From Terriglobia bacterium (GTDB taxonomy: Bacteria > Acidobacteriota > Terriglobia > Acidiferrales > UBA7541), in NCBI GenBank assembly GCA_020072785.1, contig JAIQGG010000008.1:1-64000 (forward strand): a stretch of 64,000 bases of DNA, written 5' to 3'. Under the pieces are notes generated by a model that was given only the letters and a program-made list of their open reading frames with translations, was not told the DNA's origin and did no database searches. The translations under genes were made by a program, and so were the position numbers. Below, in pieces: positions 8,597-17,218 of this stretch; within the stretch, counting starts at the first letter, position 1; every line of letters starts with the position of its first letter.

Positions 8597-8896
8597 GAGA
8601 ACCTCCTGAAGAGCCCGCCTCGCGATCTGCCTCTTATCGGCCGACAAGGGCACAACGTTGCCGCGCCCTGTGACTCCGACCCTCATTGGAGCAGTTGGCT
8701 GCCCAGCTCAAAACTAAATCTCTGGCCCACCATAACCAATTGCAAATAAAAGACTTGTCACTTCCTGAAGAGGGAAATAAAGGTGGGACTTATAGCAACT
8801 ATTTGAGCGAAGCAGCCCAGATTAGTGCGGGAGTGGTGCGCGAAATAACCCAAGACGCGCGGATTTGGCCATCGGACTTGGCCAAAGGATTAGAAG
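8597..8896. other. Intergenic region between the cPGS-like operon and tRNA-Arg
   Basis: About 300 bases, AT-rich in the middle, that must carry the promoter for the cPGS-like/argF/arcC operon. No coding gene is supported. A ten-base direct repeat, AGTGGTGCGC, occurs at 8832-8841 and again at 8895-8904, where it runs into the 3' end of the tRNA gene. It is too short to be called an attachment site by itself. Confidence 0.5.
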
Positions 8897-8973
8897 TGGT
8901 GCGCCCGGGGGGACTCGAACTCCCGACCTTCTGGTTCGTAGCCAGACGCTCTATCCAGCTGAGCTACGGGCGC
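8897..8973 (-). tRNA. tRNA-Arg (anticodon ACG)
   Basis: Read on the minus strand this is a complete 77-base cloverleaf. The acceptor stem GCGCCCG pairs with CGGGCGC, and the D-arm contains GCTCAGCTGGATAGAGC. The anticodon stem-loop is TCTGG-CTACGAA-CCAGA with anticodon ACG. The T-arm contains GGGAGTTCGAGTCCCCC. The discriminator A is followed by an encoded CCA. Only the position of the 3' end relative to flanking DNA is unusual: the block of stress-type genes begins directly beyond it. Confidence 0.97.
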
Positions 8974-8986
8974 ACTGTGTAAAAAA

Positions 8987-8992
8987 ATTCTA
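8987..8992 (-). promoter_or_regulatory. Possible -10 element of the tRNA-Arg gene
   Basis: On the minus strand TAGAAT, preceded by TGTGG, lies 13 bases before the mature 5' end of the tRNA. It is followed by a T-rich run. The spacing fits a tRNA promoter. No convincing -35 box was found, so the call is weak. Confidence 0.3.
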
Positions 8993-9038
8993 CCACAGCC
9001 CCGCGCTTGCTGCCAGCCGGCCGGACGGCTCGGATTTC

Positions 9039-10292
9039 TCACCCTGCGGGAGCTGCACCTTCCCGGAGTGCACTGTCCGGCGCGGCTGTGCGCAGAAAGC
9101 TGCGCCCACGCGCCTCCGTACCGATGAGCAGGAGCATGGCCAGAGAGACAAGGGTGACGATCTCAAAGCCGGCAAGGGCCCACTGATAACCGATATGGTC
9201 GCGCAAGGCATACTGGATGGAATTAGTCGGCGCGGCAAAGAGAATACCCAGTTGGTAGGCCATCCCGGGCATTAAACCGCGCGCCGCGTCTGCCGCCAGC
9301 TCATTCAAGTGCACGGGGATGACGCCCCACGCGCCCTGCACGCCCATCTGCATCAGGAAAGCACCGAGGACCAGCACACCGAGACTCCCGCCGAATGCCC
9401 ACAGCGGAATCGCCGCCAGGGAAAGCGCCAGCGCCGCCATCATGCTTTTCCTGCGTCCCGCCAGTTCGGAAAAATGCCCGAAGATGACCGCGCCTACGAT
9501 CGCGCCCACGTTGTACAGCATGGCCATATTCGCGCGCATCGCCTGCGACACGCGGTGAACCTCCTGCAGAAAGTCCGGGTAGAGATCCTGCGTGCCGTGC
9601 GAGAGAAACATCATGAAGGTCATCAGCACCACGAGGTAGGCGAAGCGCTTCCATTCGCCGGCCACGACGCGCAGAACCTTTCCCGTGCTCTCCGCGCGGT
9701 GCTGCCGCCAGGCTTCGGACTCCGGCACCTTGGTGCGGATATACAGCGCCAGCAGCGCGGGCAGCGCGCCGATCCAGAACATCGGGCGCCAGCCCCAGTG
9801 CGGCAGGATGAAGCGCGCCGCAATGGCCGCCAGCAGGTAGCCGATGGAGTAGCCGCTCTGCAGGATGCCGCTCAGGACCCCGCGCCAGCGCACTGGCGCC
9901 GCCTCCATCGCCAGCGACGCACCGACGCCCCATTCGCCGCCCATGCCGATGCCGAACAGCGCGCGAAGCACCAGAAAAAAACTGTAGTTCGGCGCGAAGC
10001 CGCACAGCAACTCGATCACCGAAAAGAAGATCACGTTGGCCATCAGCGGCACGCGCCGGCCGAAGCGGTCCGCCAGCAGGCCGAAGAGCAGCGCGCCGAT
10101 CGGGCGCATCGCCAATGTCGCCGTGGTCGTCAGGACGATCTCTTTCTTGCTGACCCCAAACTGGTGCGCCAGCGTGTCGATCAAAAAGACGACGACGAAG
10201 AAGTCGAAGGCATCCAGCGTCCAGCCGAGAAAGCCGGCCAGGACGGCATGGTGCGCTTTGGAGCCTTTTGTCGTGGAAGTGGCGAGTGGCAA
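9039..10292 (-). CDS. MFS transporter (NanT/monocarboxylate-like sugar-acid or carboxylate:H+ symporter)
   Basis: The 417-residue protein has about twelve hydrophobic segments and the major-facilitator loop motif LFGLLADRFGRR after the second one. The segments RALFGIGMGGEWGVGASLAMEA and WIGALPALLALYIR resemble the sialate/lactate/cis-aconitate symporter branch, so an organic-acid substrate is most likely. The exact substrate cannot be read from sequence. It follows the exported amidohydrolase gene by 35 bases on the same strand. The two probably form an operon in which the hydrolase releases a product that this permease imports. Confidence 0.88.
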   Translation of the reverse strand: MPLATSTTKGSKAHHAVLAGFLGWTLDAFDFFVVVFLIDTLAHQFGVSKKEIVLTTTATLAMRPIGALLFGLLADRFGRRVPLMANVIFFSVIELLCGFAPNYSFFLVLRALFGIGMGGEWGVGASLAMEAAPVRWRGVLSGILQSGYSIGYLLAAIAARFILPHWGWRPMFWIGALPALLALYIRTKVPESEAWRQHRAESTGKVLRVVAGEWKRFAYLVVLMTFMMFLSHGTQDLYPDFLQEVHRVSQAMRANMAMLYNVGAIVGAVIFGHFSELAGRRKSMMAALALSLAAIPLWAFGGSLGVLVLGAFLMQMGVQGAWGVIPVHLNELAADAARGLMPGMAYQLGILFAAPTNSIQYALRDHIGYQWALAGFEIVTLVSLAMLLLIGTEARGRSFLRTAAPDSALREGAAPAG

Positions 10293-10327
10293 CGGTGAAC
10301 GATCCCCCTGGTTTCGGCCGCGAAACT

Positions 10328-11812
10328 CTACTTTGTGAACGGGGCGCGGGCCGCGCGCCCCGGAAACACCCCGTCCACAGACTTGCCGTCGCGCACGACG
10401 GGCACGCCGCTGACAAGGACAAACGAAATGCCGTCGGAGGCCTGCAGGGGTTCCTCGAACGTGGCCCTGTCAATGACCCGCCCAGGATCGAAGACGGTGA
10501 TGTCCGCATCGGCCCCCAGGCGAATCCGGCCCTTGTCGCGGAAGATTGCGGCGCGCTTTTCCAGCCGCTGTGCCGGAAGCAGGGTCATCTTGCGCAGTGC
10601 GGTCATCAGATCCAGCGCCTTTTCCTCGCGCACGTAGTGCCCCAGCACGCGCGCGTAGCTTCCCTGCCCGCGCGGATGAACCTTCGCTCCGGTGATGGGC
10701 ATGCCGTCGCTTCCGATCATCACCACGGGGTCGGCCACGGCCATGCGCGCGGCCTCTTCGGGAATCGCGTGGATCACCACCACGCCCCCCTGCTTGCGGT
10801 ATTTCTCAAACGTCTCCGCCGTCAGCCGCTCCCCCGTCGCGGCCCACTGAATGTCCTTGTAGGTGATGCCCATCCGCTCCTGCCAGCCGGGATCGAAGAT
10901 GGCCGACTCCAGGCTCGTGCTCGCTGCGGTGTAGGGATAACACTCCGTAGTGACGTCCAGGCCGCGCTTTTGCGCCCCTTCGATCATGGCCAGGAGCTGC
11001 GGCGTGTGCTTCAGGCCCATGCTGGTGATGTGCACGACGTGCAGCGGCGCGCCCGTCGCAGCCGCTGCCGCAATTACTTCTTCCAGCGCCGCCAGCCCCG
11101 TTTCCGGCTCTTTCCCGCCGGCGTAGCGCAGGTGCACGTGCACCGGCGCGCCATATTTCGCGGCCAGCTGGAACATCTCCACGATCTCCTGGTGCGACGC
11201 GCCCGGCGTGTAGTTGATGCCCATGCCTTCGCCGAGAGCCCCCTCCCGGAAACCCTTCTCCATCTGCTCGCGGATCTTGACCATCTCTTCCGGCGTGGCC
11301 TCCCGATGATTGGCCGCCTCCATCGCAGCGATCTCCGGTCCCGTGGCCATTACCCGCTCGCGCACCGGGATATGCCCGATGCTCACGCCAAAATTGATGA
11401 GCGCCTTCCCCTCGCGCTCGGCGTACCACGCTCCCACATCTTCCGTGCCGCCCTCCAGTTCGAGCGAAGTCGTCACACCGTCGTGCGCCTGAAACGCGTA
11501 ATTCCGCGGCTCCTGCCCGTGCTCGTGGAGATCGATGAACCCCGGCGCGACCACCAGTCCCCGCGCCTCCAGCGCCACCTTTCCGCGCAAGGGCTGCGTG
11601 GAAATGGCGCGAATCTTGCCGCCCGTGATGCCGATATTGCGCACCGCGTCCAGCTTCGATTCCGGATCCATCACCCGGCCGTGCAGGATCACCACGTCGT
11701 AGCCGCCCGCGGCGGTGCTGCGACCCGCGGCGATCAGCGCCGCCGCCGCGGCCAAACACGCCCCCGCCAGCATCAGGATGCGCACACGCACCCGCCGTTC
11801 CCATTGCACCAT
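10328..11812 (-). CDS. Exported N-acyl-D-amino-acid deacylase-like amidohydrolase
   Basis: The 494-residue protein begins with basic residues and a hydrophobic signal segment ending near GRSTAAGGYD, so it is probably exported. The mature part is a metal-dependent amidohydrolase of the D-aminoacylase group. It has the VILHGRVMDPES start, the HxH metal motif in GFIDLHEHG, the HVHLRYAGG and HVVHITSMG strands, and IGSDGMPITGAKVHP near the C-terminal side. D-aminoacylases cleave N-acyl-D-amino acids, but related enzymes act on other amides, so the substrate is open. The downstream MFS gene suggests uptake of a cleavage product. Confidence 0.87.
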   Translation of the reverse strand: MVQWERRVRVRILMLAGACLAAAAALIAAGRSTAAGGYDVVILHGRVMDPESKLDAVRNIGITGGKIRAISTQPLRGKVALEARGLVVAPGFIDLHEHGQEPRNYAFQAHDGVTTSLELEGGTEDVGAWYAEREGKALINFGVSIGHIPVRERVMATGPEIAAMEAANHREATPEEMVKIREQMEKGFREGALGEGMGINYTPGASHQEIVEMFQLAAKYGAPVHVHLRYAGGKEPETGLAALEEVIAAAAATGAPLHVVHITSMGLKHTPQLLAMIEGAQKRGLDVTTECYPYTAASTSLESAIFDPGWQERMGITYKDIQWAATGERLTAETFEKYRKQGGVVVIHAIPEEAARMAVADPVVMIGSDGMPITGAKVHPRGQGSYARVLGHYVREEKALDLMTALRKMTLLPAQRLEKRAAIFRDKGRIRLGADADITVFDPGRVIDRATFEEPLQASDGISFVLVSGVPVVRDGKSVDGVFPGRAARAPFTK

Positions 11813-11975
11813 TGCCTGGCCTCTCCCGGTTGGCCCGGCGCGGACGATGCTACGTTCCGCTCCGGCTGCCTAGTGTCATCAGCGCGTGCCCCGCTGTCAA
11901 AGGAAAACTCGCCCCCGCGTCTTCCCGGCAACTCCGCTCTTGACCCCGGGCGCGGCGAGCGATAGAACGGCGTAC

Positions 11976-13073
11976 ATGGCCAAGCGGCAGAAAACTCCCT
12001 CGATTGTCTGTTTATCCGATTACCAGCAGGCGGCACAGAACAAGATGAGCGCCGTCGCCCGCGAGTACCTCGACAGCGGCGCCGCCGATGAGATCTCCCT
12101 GCGGCGCAACCGCACGGCCTTCGACGAACTCCTCCTGCAGCCGCGCGTCCTGCGCGACGTCAGCAGCCTGGACACCACGCTCGAGCTCTTCGGCCAGAAG
12201 ATGGAGCACCCCATCCTTCTCGCTCCCGCCGCATACCACAAGCTGTTTCACAAGCAGGGCGAGCTGGCCACGGTGCGCGGCGCGGGGAAAGCCGCCGCCA
12301 CGCTGGTGGTCAGTTCCTTCGCCACCATCGCTCTCGAGGAGCTCGCCCGCGCCGCAACCGCGCCCCTCTGGTTTCAGCTGTACATGCCGCCTGACCGCGC
12401 CATCTCCAGGGACCTGGTGCAGCGCGCCGAAGGCGCCGGCTACCGCGCCATCTGCATGACCGTGGACCTGCCGGTGCTCGGCGTGCGCAACCGCGAAATG
12501 CGCACCGGTTTTGGCCTGCCGCGCGGCGCCCAGCGCGCCAATCTCAGCCGCTACAATACCGCCATGGTCACCGCGGCACATTTCGACGAGACCGGAGCAA
12601 CCATTGCCACGCTGGACGCTTCGTTAACCTGGAAAGACTTCGAGTGGGTGCGCTCGCTGACCAAGCTGCCGGTGCTGGTCAAGGGCATCCTCGCCCCCGA
12701 AGACGCGCGCCTCGCCGCGGAGCACGGCGCCGCCGGAATCATCGTCTCCAATCACGGCGCGCGAAACCTGGACACCACGCCCGCCACCATTGAAGTTCTG
12801 CCGCGCATCATGGAAGCCGTGCCCGCAGACTTTCCCGTACTTCTCGATGGCGGTATCCGCCGCGGCACCGACGTGGTCAAGGCCTTGGCCCTGGGTGCGC
12901 GCGCCGTGCTGATTGGCAGGCCGTATCTGTGGGCTCTGGCGGTGCACGGTGAAGCCGGGGTGGAGCGCGCCGTGCGCATTCTCCTCGACGAGCTGCGCGC
13001 GGTGCTGGCCCTCTGCGGCCGCGCCTCGCTGGCCGCAGTGGACCGCAGCATCCTCTGGACGAAGGAAAACTAG
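11976..13073 (+). CDS. FMN-dependent alpha-hydroxy-acid oxidase/dehydrogenase
   Basis: The 365-residue protein belongs to the glycolate oxidase/lactate oxidase/mandelate dehydrogenase family, which oxidises 2-hydroxy acids to 2-oxo acids with FMN. Seen motifs include AREYLDSGAADE near the N-terminus, LAPAAYHKLFH, the signature SNHGARNLD with catalytic histidine and substrate-binding arginine, and LLDGGIRRGTDVVKALALGA for the FMN phosphate site. The ATG at 11976 gives normal family length; the open frame upstream of it is spurious. No membrane-anchor segment is present. It is divergent from the amidohydrolase gene, with 163 bases between. The exact hydroxy acid cannot be assigned. Confidence 0.92.
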   Translation: MAKRQKTPSIVCLSDYQQAAQNKMSAVAREYLDSGAADEISLRRNRTAFDELLLQPRVLRDVSSLDTTLELFGQKMEHPILLAPAAYHKLFHKQGELATVRGAGKAAATLVVSSFATIALEELARAATAPLWFQLYMPPDRAISRDLVQRAEGAGYRAICMTVDLPVLGVRNREMRTGFGLPRGAQRANLSRYNTAMVTAAHFDETGATIATLDASLTWKDFEWVRSLTKLPVLVKGILAPEDARLAAEHGAAGIIVSNHGARNLDTTPATIEVLPRIMEAVPADFPVLLDGGIRRGTDVVKALALGARAVLIGRPYLWALAVHGEAGVERAVRILLDELRAVLALCGRASLAAVDRSILWTKEN

Positions 13074-13100
13074 CGGCGCAGATCCCGCGCGCGCTGCTGC

Positions 13101-14798
13101 TCAGGGCTTCTGGCTCGCTTTGCGTGCCGGCTCGAACTCATCGCCGGGCTGCCAGCTGGCCAGTCCCGGCAGCGTGGCGGCTTTCCATCCCAGCGCGAAG
13201 CCGAACCGCGCCATCTTCGCATCGCCCGTGAAATCCATCTCCGGCTTGTACTCGTCCGTGGGCTGATGGTAGTAGTGCTCGTTGTAATCCTTGTGCTGCG
13301 CCAGGCCCCATTCCGCCGTATGCCCCGCGAATTTTACGCCTTCGTTGACCGAGAAGGACGGAATCCCCACGCGGGCCAGGCTGAAGTGGTCGGAGCGGTA
13401 GTAGTGCCCGGCCTCGGGCTGGGCATCGGGCGCAATGGCCATACCGAAGCTCTTGGCCGTCTCCTCGACCGCCGGATAAAAGGTTGTGCGCTCCGCGCCG
13501 TTCACTTCCACCTCTTCCGGGTCGCCCAGCGGCGGCAGGTCGTCGTAGTTCAGATCCAGTGTGATCCTGGACGGCGCGATTGGTGTGTGTTTGCCCAGAT
13601 ACTCCGAACCGAGCAGCCCCTGTTCCTCGGCGGTCACCGAAGCGAAATAGATCGACCGCGCCGGAGCCTCTTTCAACGAGGCGTAGGCGCGCGCCAATTC
13701 CAGCAGGATCCCGCAGCCTGTCGCGTTGTCCAGCGCCCCGTTATAGATGTTGTCGCCGGACATCGCCGGATCGATTCCCAGATGGTCGTAGTGCGCTGTG
13801 TAGAGCACCCCCTCGCCGCGCCGCTGCGCATCTGTCCCTGGCAACATCGCCAGCACGTTATGCGAGACGAACGGGCGCAGATGGCTGGCCAGATGCGCCT
13901 TCAAACGTACGGGCAGCTCGATCGGCTTGAAATCGCGCGATTGCGCCGCCTGAAACAGCTTGTTCAGATCGTACCCGCCAAAGCCCACCAGCCGGTTCGC
14001 CACATCCCATTGAATCCAGGCCGCCGCCTCCAGCTTCGGCGTGCCGTCGCGCTGCAGGTAGGAATGCTCGCCGCCCCAGGAGCTGCGCACCACCTCCCAG
14101 CCGTAGCTGGCCAGGTCCCGGCGGTGAATCACCAGCGCTGCCACTGCGCCCTGCCGCGCCGCTTCCTCGAACTTGTAGGTCCACCGCCCGTAGTAGGTCA
14201 GCGCCTTGCCCTTGAAAAACTTGGGATCGTCCGACGACGGTTCCGCGACGAACATCACCACGACTTTGCCGCGCAGGTCCACGCCCTTGAAATCGTCCCA
14301 GTTGTACTCCGGCGCCTGAATGCCGAATCCCACGAAGACCACCGGGGCGTCGATCTCCGCCGTTTCCGTCTGGCTTTCGTTGTTGGTCACGAAGTCGTCC
14401 AGCAGCTTCAGCCGCACCGGCTCGCCCTGAGCCGGCGTAAAGGTAAAGGATGTCTCCGGCAGGGTACGCACGCCTACCATGGGCACCTTCTGCATATACG
14501 AGCCGTGATCGCCCGCCGGCTTCAGTCCATACAGCGCGAACTGCGTCGCAATATATTCCGCCGCGATGTCCCCGCCGCGCGCGCCCGTGCCGCGCCCCTC
14601 CAGCAGGTCGTGCGAGAGGAAGCGCACGTGCGCGCCGATCTTCTGCGCGTCAATTCCCCGCATCGCCGCCCCCGCCGCCGCGGGCAGCCCCGCGGCCTCT
14701 TCCCCGGCGGCCCAAACGGCAAGATAGCCCGTGGCTCCGCCCAGCAGCAAAACGAACAACAGCCTGGCAAGACCCAGACGGGTCCTCTGCAATCGCAT
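13101..14798 (-). CDS. M28-family zinc aminopeptidase with PA domain, exported
   Basis: The 565-residue protein starts with a signal/anchor segment (RLLFVLLLGGATGYLAVWAA). It contains a protease-associated insert (APVVFVGFGIQAPEYNWDD to about residue 270) and then an M28 peptidase domain. Metal and catalytic motifs are visible: TAHYDHLGI, NGALDNATGCGILLELA, VTAEEQGLLGSEY and YYRSDHFSLARVGIPSF. Such enzymes remove N-terminal residues from peptides outside the cytoplasm. I chose the ATG at 14798, with GGGAGA seven bases upstream, rather than the TTG five codons earlier. It ends 28 bases from the convergent hydroxy-acid oxidase gene. Confidence 0.93.
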   Translation of the reverse strand: MRLQRTRLGLARLLFVLLLGGATGYLAVWAAGEEAAGLPAAAGAAMRGIDAQKIGAHVRFLSHDLLEGRGTGARGGDIAAEYIATQFALYGLKPAGDHGSYMQKVPMVGVRTLPETSFTFTPAQGEPVRLKLLDDFVTNNESQTETAEIDAPVVFVGFGIQAPEYNWDDFKGVDLRGKVVVMFVAEPSSDDPKFFKGKALTYYGRWTYKFEEAARQGAVAALVIHRRDLASYGWEVVRSSWGGEHSYLQRDGTPKLEAAAWIQWDVANRLVGFGGYDLNKLFQAAQSRDFKPIELPVRLKAHLASHLRPFVSHNVLAMLPGTDAQRRGEGVLYTAHYDHLGIDPAMSGDNIYNGALDNATGCGILLELARAYASLKEAPARSIYFASVTAEEQGLLGSEYLGKHTPIAPSRITLDLNYDDLPPLGDPEEVEVNGAERTTFYPAVEETAKSFGMAIAPDAQPEAGHYYRSDHFSLARVGIPSFSVNEGVKFAGHTAEWGLAQHKDYNEHYYHQPTDEYKPEMDFTGDAKMARFGFALGWKAATLPGLASWQPGDEFEPARKASQKP

Positions 14799-14829
14799 GT
14801 TTGCTTCTCCCAAGAGCGCGGCGGACCGG

Positions 14830-15294
14830 TTACTTCTTCGTCCGATCCTTCAGCAGCCCCTTCAGCTCGGACATGAATTCCTTCACGTCCTTGAAATCCA
14901 TGTACACGGAGGCGAAACGCACATAGGCGACCTTATCCAGCTTTTTCAGCCGGTGCATGATCATCTCGCCGATTTCCGTGGTGGTCAGCTCGCGCTCGGT
15001 AGCTTCCTGCACCACGCCCTCGATTTCGTCGACAATGCCCTCGAGCTTGGCAGTCGGCACGGGCCGCTTCTCACAGGCTTTGAGCAGCCCCTGCAGAATC
15101 TTCTGGCGGTCGAAGCGCTCGCGCCGCCCGTCCTTCTTGATCACCATGTAGGGAATTTCGTCGATGCGTTCGTAGGTGGTGAACCGCCGGCCGCATTTGA
15201 GGCATTCGCGGCGCCGCCGAATCGTATCGCCGGTGCGGCCTTCGCGGGAGTCGATCACCTTGTCGTCAAGATGCGCGCAAAAGGGACATTTCAC
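14830..15294 (-). CDS. nrdR: Transcriptional repressor NrdR
   Basis: NrdR represses ribonucleotide reductase genes by sensing ATP and dATP. The 154-residue product has the N-terminal zinc ribbon (CPFC and CLKC, with the typical VIDSREGRTGDTIRRRREC between) and then an ATP-cone with VIKKDGRRERFDRQKI. Length is normal. Translation starts at GTG 15294, directly before KCPFC; the frame is open further upstream, but that extension has no family similarity. No nrd gene is in the window. It lies between the M28 peptidase gene and a membrane protein gene on the same strand. Confidence 0.97.
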   Translation of the reverse strand: MKCPFCAHLDDKVIDSREGRTGDTIRRRRECLKCGRRFTTYERIDEIPYMVIKKDGRRERFDRQKILQGLLKACEKRPVPTAKLEGIVDEIEGVVQEATERELTTTEIGEMIMHRLKKLDKVAYVRFASVYMDFKDVKEFMSELKGLLKDRTKK

Positions 15295-15323
15295 TCGGCC
15301 GCCTCTCCCCGCCGCCCTGCCGT

Positions 15324-16385
15324 CTAGGCGGCTTCCTTTTCTTCGCGCCCAACCATCCGGCGCAACTCCCCGAACGACAAACCTTCCTGGATCAGCAGCG
15401 GCACACCAGCCAGGCTGCAGGCCGCAAACGTAATCAGCCACACCACCACCGCCGCCACCACCGCCGGCTCTCTTTCTACTCCAAAGATTGCCGTGTAAGC
15501 AAGAATAGAACCGATCTGCGATCCCCCGCCCACTGCGGGCAACTGCACCACCGAGCCCACCAGCGTGAACGCCATCACCACCGTCGCCTCGCTGAAGGTG
15601 ATCGCGCCGAGGCGGCCTCCGAAGCTGTGCGAGACCCAGTAATAGACCATCGCCACCAGCACCCAGTGCGCTCCCGAATAGAACACCGCGGACGCCAGGT
15701 CCCCCCAGCTGCGGATGGTCTGGATGCCGCGCACAAATCCCAGGACAATGTGCGCCAGCGTCGCCCGCCAGCCGTGCGCCGCCCGCCAGCCCTGCAGCCG
15801 CCGTTCCAGCATGGCTGTGCCGTGCAGCCGCAGATAGACGAGGAAGGCCACCATGCCGAAGACCCCGGTGAAGAGCAGTGTCCCGGCCGTCCGTGCCGCA
15901 TGCTCCAACGCTCCCGCCGCGCCCGCCGTTCCGGTATGCACCGGCAGCAGGAACAGCCCGACCGCCGCAATCACGGCCATACTCGCCGCGTCGAACAGCC
16001 GCTCCAGGGCATAAATGCCAAACGTATCCGCCACTGGCTGCCGCTCCTTGCGCGCCAGCAGCAGCGGACGGAGCGGCTCCCCGGGCCTCCCGAACAGAAA
16101 GAGCAGGGAAAAGCCGGCCAGAGTCATGCTGTAGATGTTGCGGAAGGAGACCGGTCCGAGGTGCCGCGAAAAGCGCATCCAGCGCAGCGCGCGCAAGGCA
16201 TAGCAGGCGTAGATGGCCGCCAGCCCGAGCAGCAGCAGCTCAAGGCGCGTGTGGTGCAAGGCCTGCAGCATCTCCCCGGCGTGAAATTCCCCGTGCTTGA
16301 GGCGGCCGCTCGCGTGGTAGAACACCGCGCCCAGCAGCACAATCCCCAAGCCGATCAAAATACCCCTGCGAGTCCCCGAGCGCAT
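15324..16385 (-). CDS. Lysylphosphatidylglycerol synthase-like/flippase-like membrane protein
   Basis: The 353-residue protein has about eight hydrophobic segments and fits the integral-membrane family that contains the flippase half of MprF and related proteins. Typical features are RALRWMRFSRHLG after the second segment, FLFGRPGEPLRPLLLARKER in the conserved cytoplasmic loop, ALERLFDAASM, and the glycine-rich LPAVGGGSQIGSILAY near the end. No catalytic aminoacyl-lipid synthase domain is attached. Members are thought to move lipids or lipid-linked sugars across the membrane; the cargo here is unknown. It sits 29 bases upstream of nrdR on the same strand. Confidence 0.85.
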   Translation of the reverse strand: MRSGTRRGILIGLGIVLLGAVFYHASGRLKHGEFHAGEMLQALHHTRLELLLLGLAAIYACYALRALRWMRFSRHLGPVSFRNIYSMTLAGFSLLFLFGRPGEPLRPLLLARKERQPVADTFGIYALERLFDAASMAVIAAVGLFLLPVHTGTAGAAGALEHAARTAGTLLFTGVFGMVAFLVYLRLHGTAMLERRLQGWRAAHGWRATLAHIVLGFVRGIQTIRSWGDLASAVFYSGAHWVLVAMVYYWVSHSFGGRLGAITFSEATVVMAFTLVGSVVQLPAVGGGSQIGSILAYTAIFGVEREPAVVAAVVVWLITFAACSLAGVPLLIQEGLSFGELRRMVGREEKEAA

Positions 16386-16624
16386 GAGGTGTCAGCGTAC
16401 TGGCCGAGGGCTGGAAGGTCAAGAGCGGCTTGCCCTGGCCCTCTCCGGCAATCCTCGTAATCCCAAATACTTAGCCCAGGCTTGTACCCCGGCTCGGGGG
16501 TGGGTAAGATGCCGCCGAGGGGGGCCCCTTACCAGGTCCGCCAGCAGGGAACATTCCAGGAGCAGTTTGCGTTCCATAGTGTGGCAGGCCGAAAGACCTA
16601 GCAGGATTCGAGGCTAATGCAACG

Positions 16625-17194
16625 TTGGAGCAGGATGCCCAACTGGTCCAGCAATGCCTCCAGGGCGATGGTTCGGCCTGGGAGGAACTCGTGCGCCGCC
16701 ACACCCGGCGCGTGTATAACCTTTGCTATCGCTTCACCGGCAATGGCAGCGAGGCCGAGGATCTGGCGCAGGAGGTTTTTTTGAGGATTTACCGCACGCT
16801 CGCCACTTACCGCTCCGCCCACGGCGGCTTTGCCACCTGGATGACCAGCGTGACCCGCAACCTCCTCATTGACCACTACCGCCGCACCAAGCGCGATCGC
16901 CTCACCGATTCCCTCGACTACGCCATGCCCGTGGTCGAGAACAAGGAGTCCTCGGCGCGCCGCCCCGATGAGCAGGCGCTGCTCGCTGAACTCAGCGCGC
17001 AGATTCAGGCTGGCCTGCAGAAGCTTTCTCCGGAACTGCGCGAAGCGGTTATCCTGCGTGACTTGCAGGGTCTGGAATATGTCGAAATTCGGACGGTACT
17101 TGGAGTGCCCGAAGGAACGGTAAAATCGAGAATCAACCGCGGCCGGATCGAACTGGCGCGCATTCTTCAGCAGATGGGAGTGCGGCCTCATTAG
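16625..17194 (+). CDS. ECF-type RNA polymerase sigma factor
   Basis: The 189-residue protein has both core sigma domains. Region 2 covers residues 10-85, with WEELVRRHTRRVYNLCYRFT, DLAQEVFLRIYRTL and FATWMTSVTRNLLIDHYRR. Region 4 follows, with LSPELREAVILRDLQGLEY and the helix-turn-helix VPEGTVKSRINRGRIELA. It belongs to the RpoE-like group controlled by zinc-finger anti-sigma factors, and such a gene follows 24 bases later. The frame begins with TTG at 16625. The region upstream has no clear ribosome binding site at the best distance, so the exact start is uncertain. It is the first gene of a five-gene operon. Confidence 0.95.
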   Translation: MEQDAQLVQQCLQGDGSAWEELVRRHTRRVYNLCYRFTGNGSEAEDLAQEVFLRIYRTLATYRSAHGGFATWMTSVTRNLLIDHYRRTKRDRLTDSLDYAMPVVENKESSARRPDEQALLAELSAQIQAGLQKLSPELREAVILRDLQGLEYVEIRTVLGVPEGTVKSRINRGRIELARILQQMGVRPH

Positions 17195-17218
17195 GGAGAT
17201 GCTAGCGCGGAGCGAACC

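Noticed and set aside
8783-8800. GGGACTTATAGCAAC, partly similar to a DosR-type dormancy box
   Set aside because: Only one half of the palindrome matches and no DosR-like regulator is in the window.
8832-8904. Ten-base direct repeat at the tRNA-Arg 3' end as an attachment site pair
   Set aside because: Too short and too close (63 bases) to mark an island by itself; a longer copy further away would be needed.
8686-8982. Open frame crossing the tRNA-Arg gene
   Set aside because: It reads antisense to the tRNA and translates its T-arm, a known cause of false genes.
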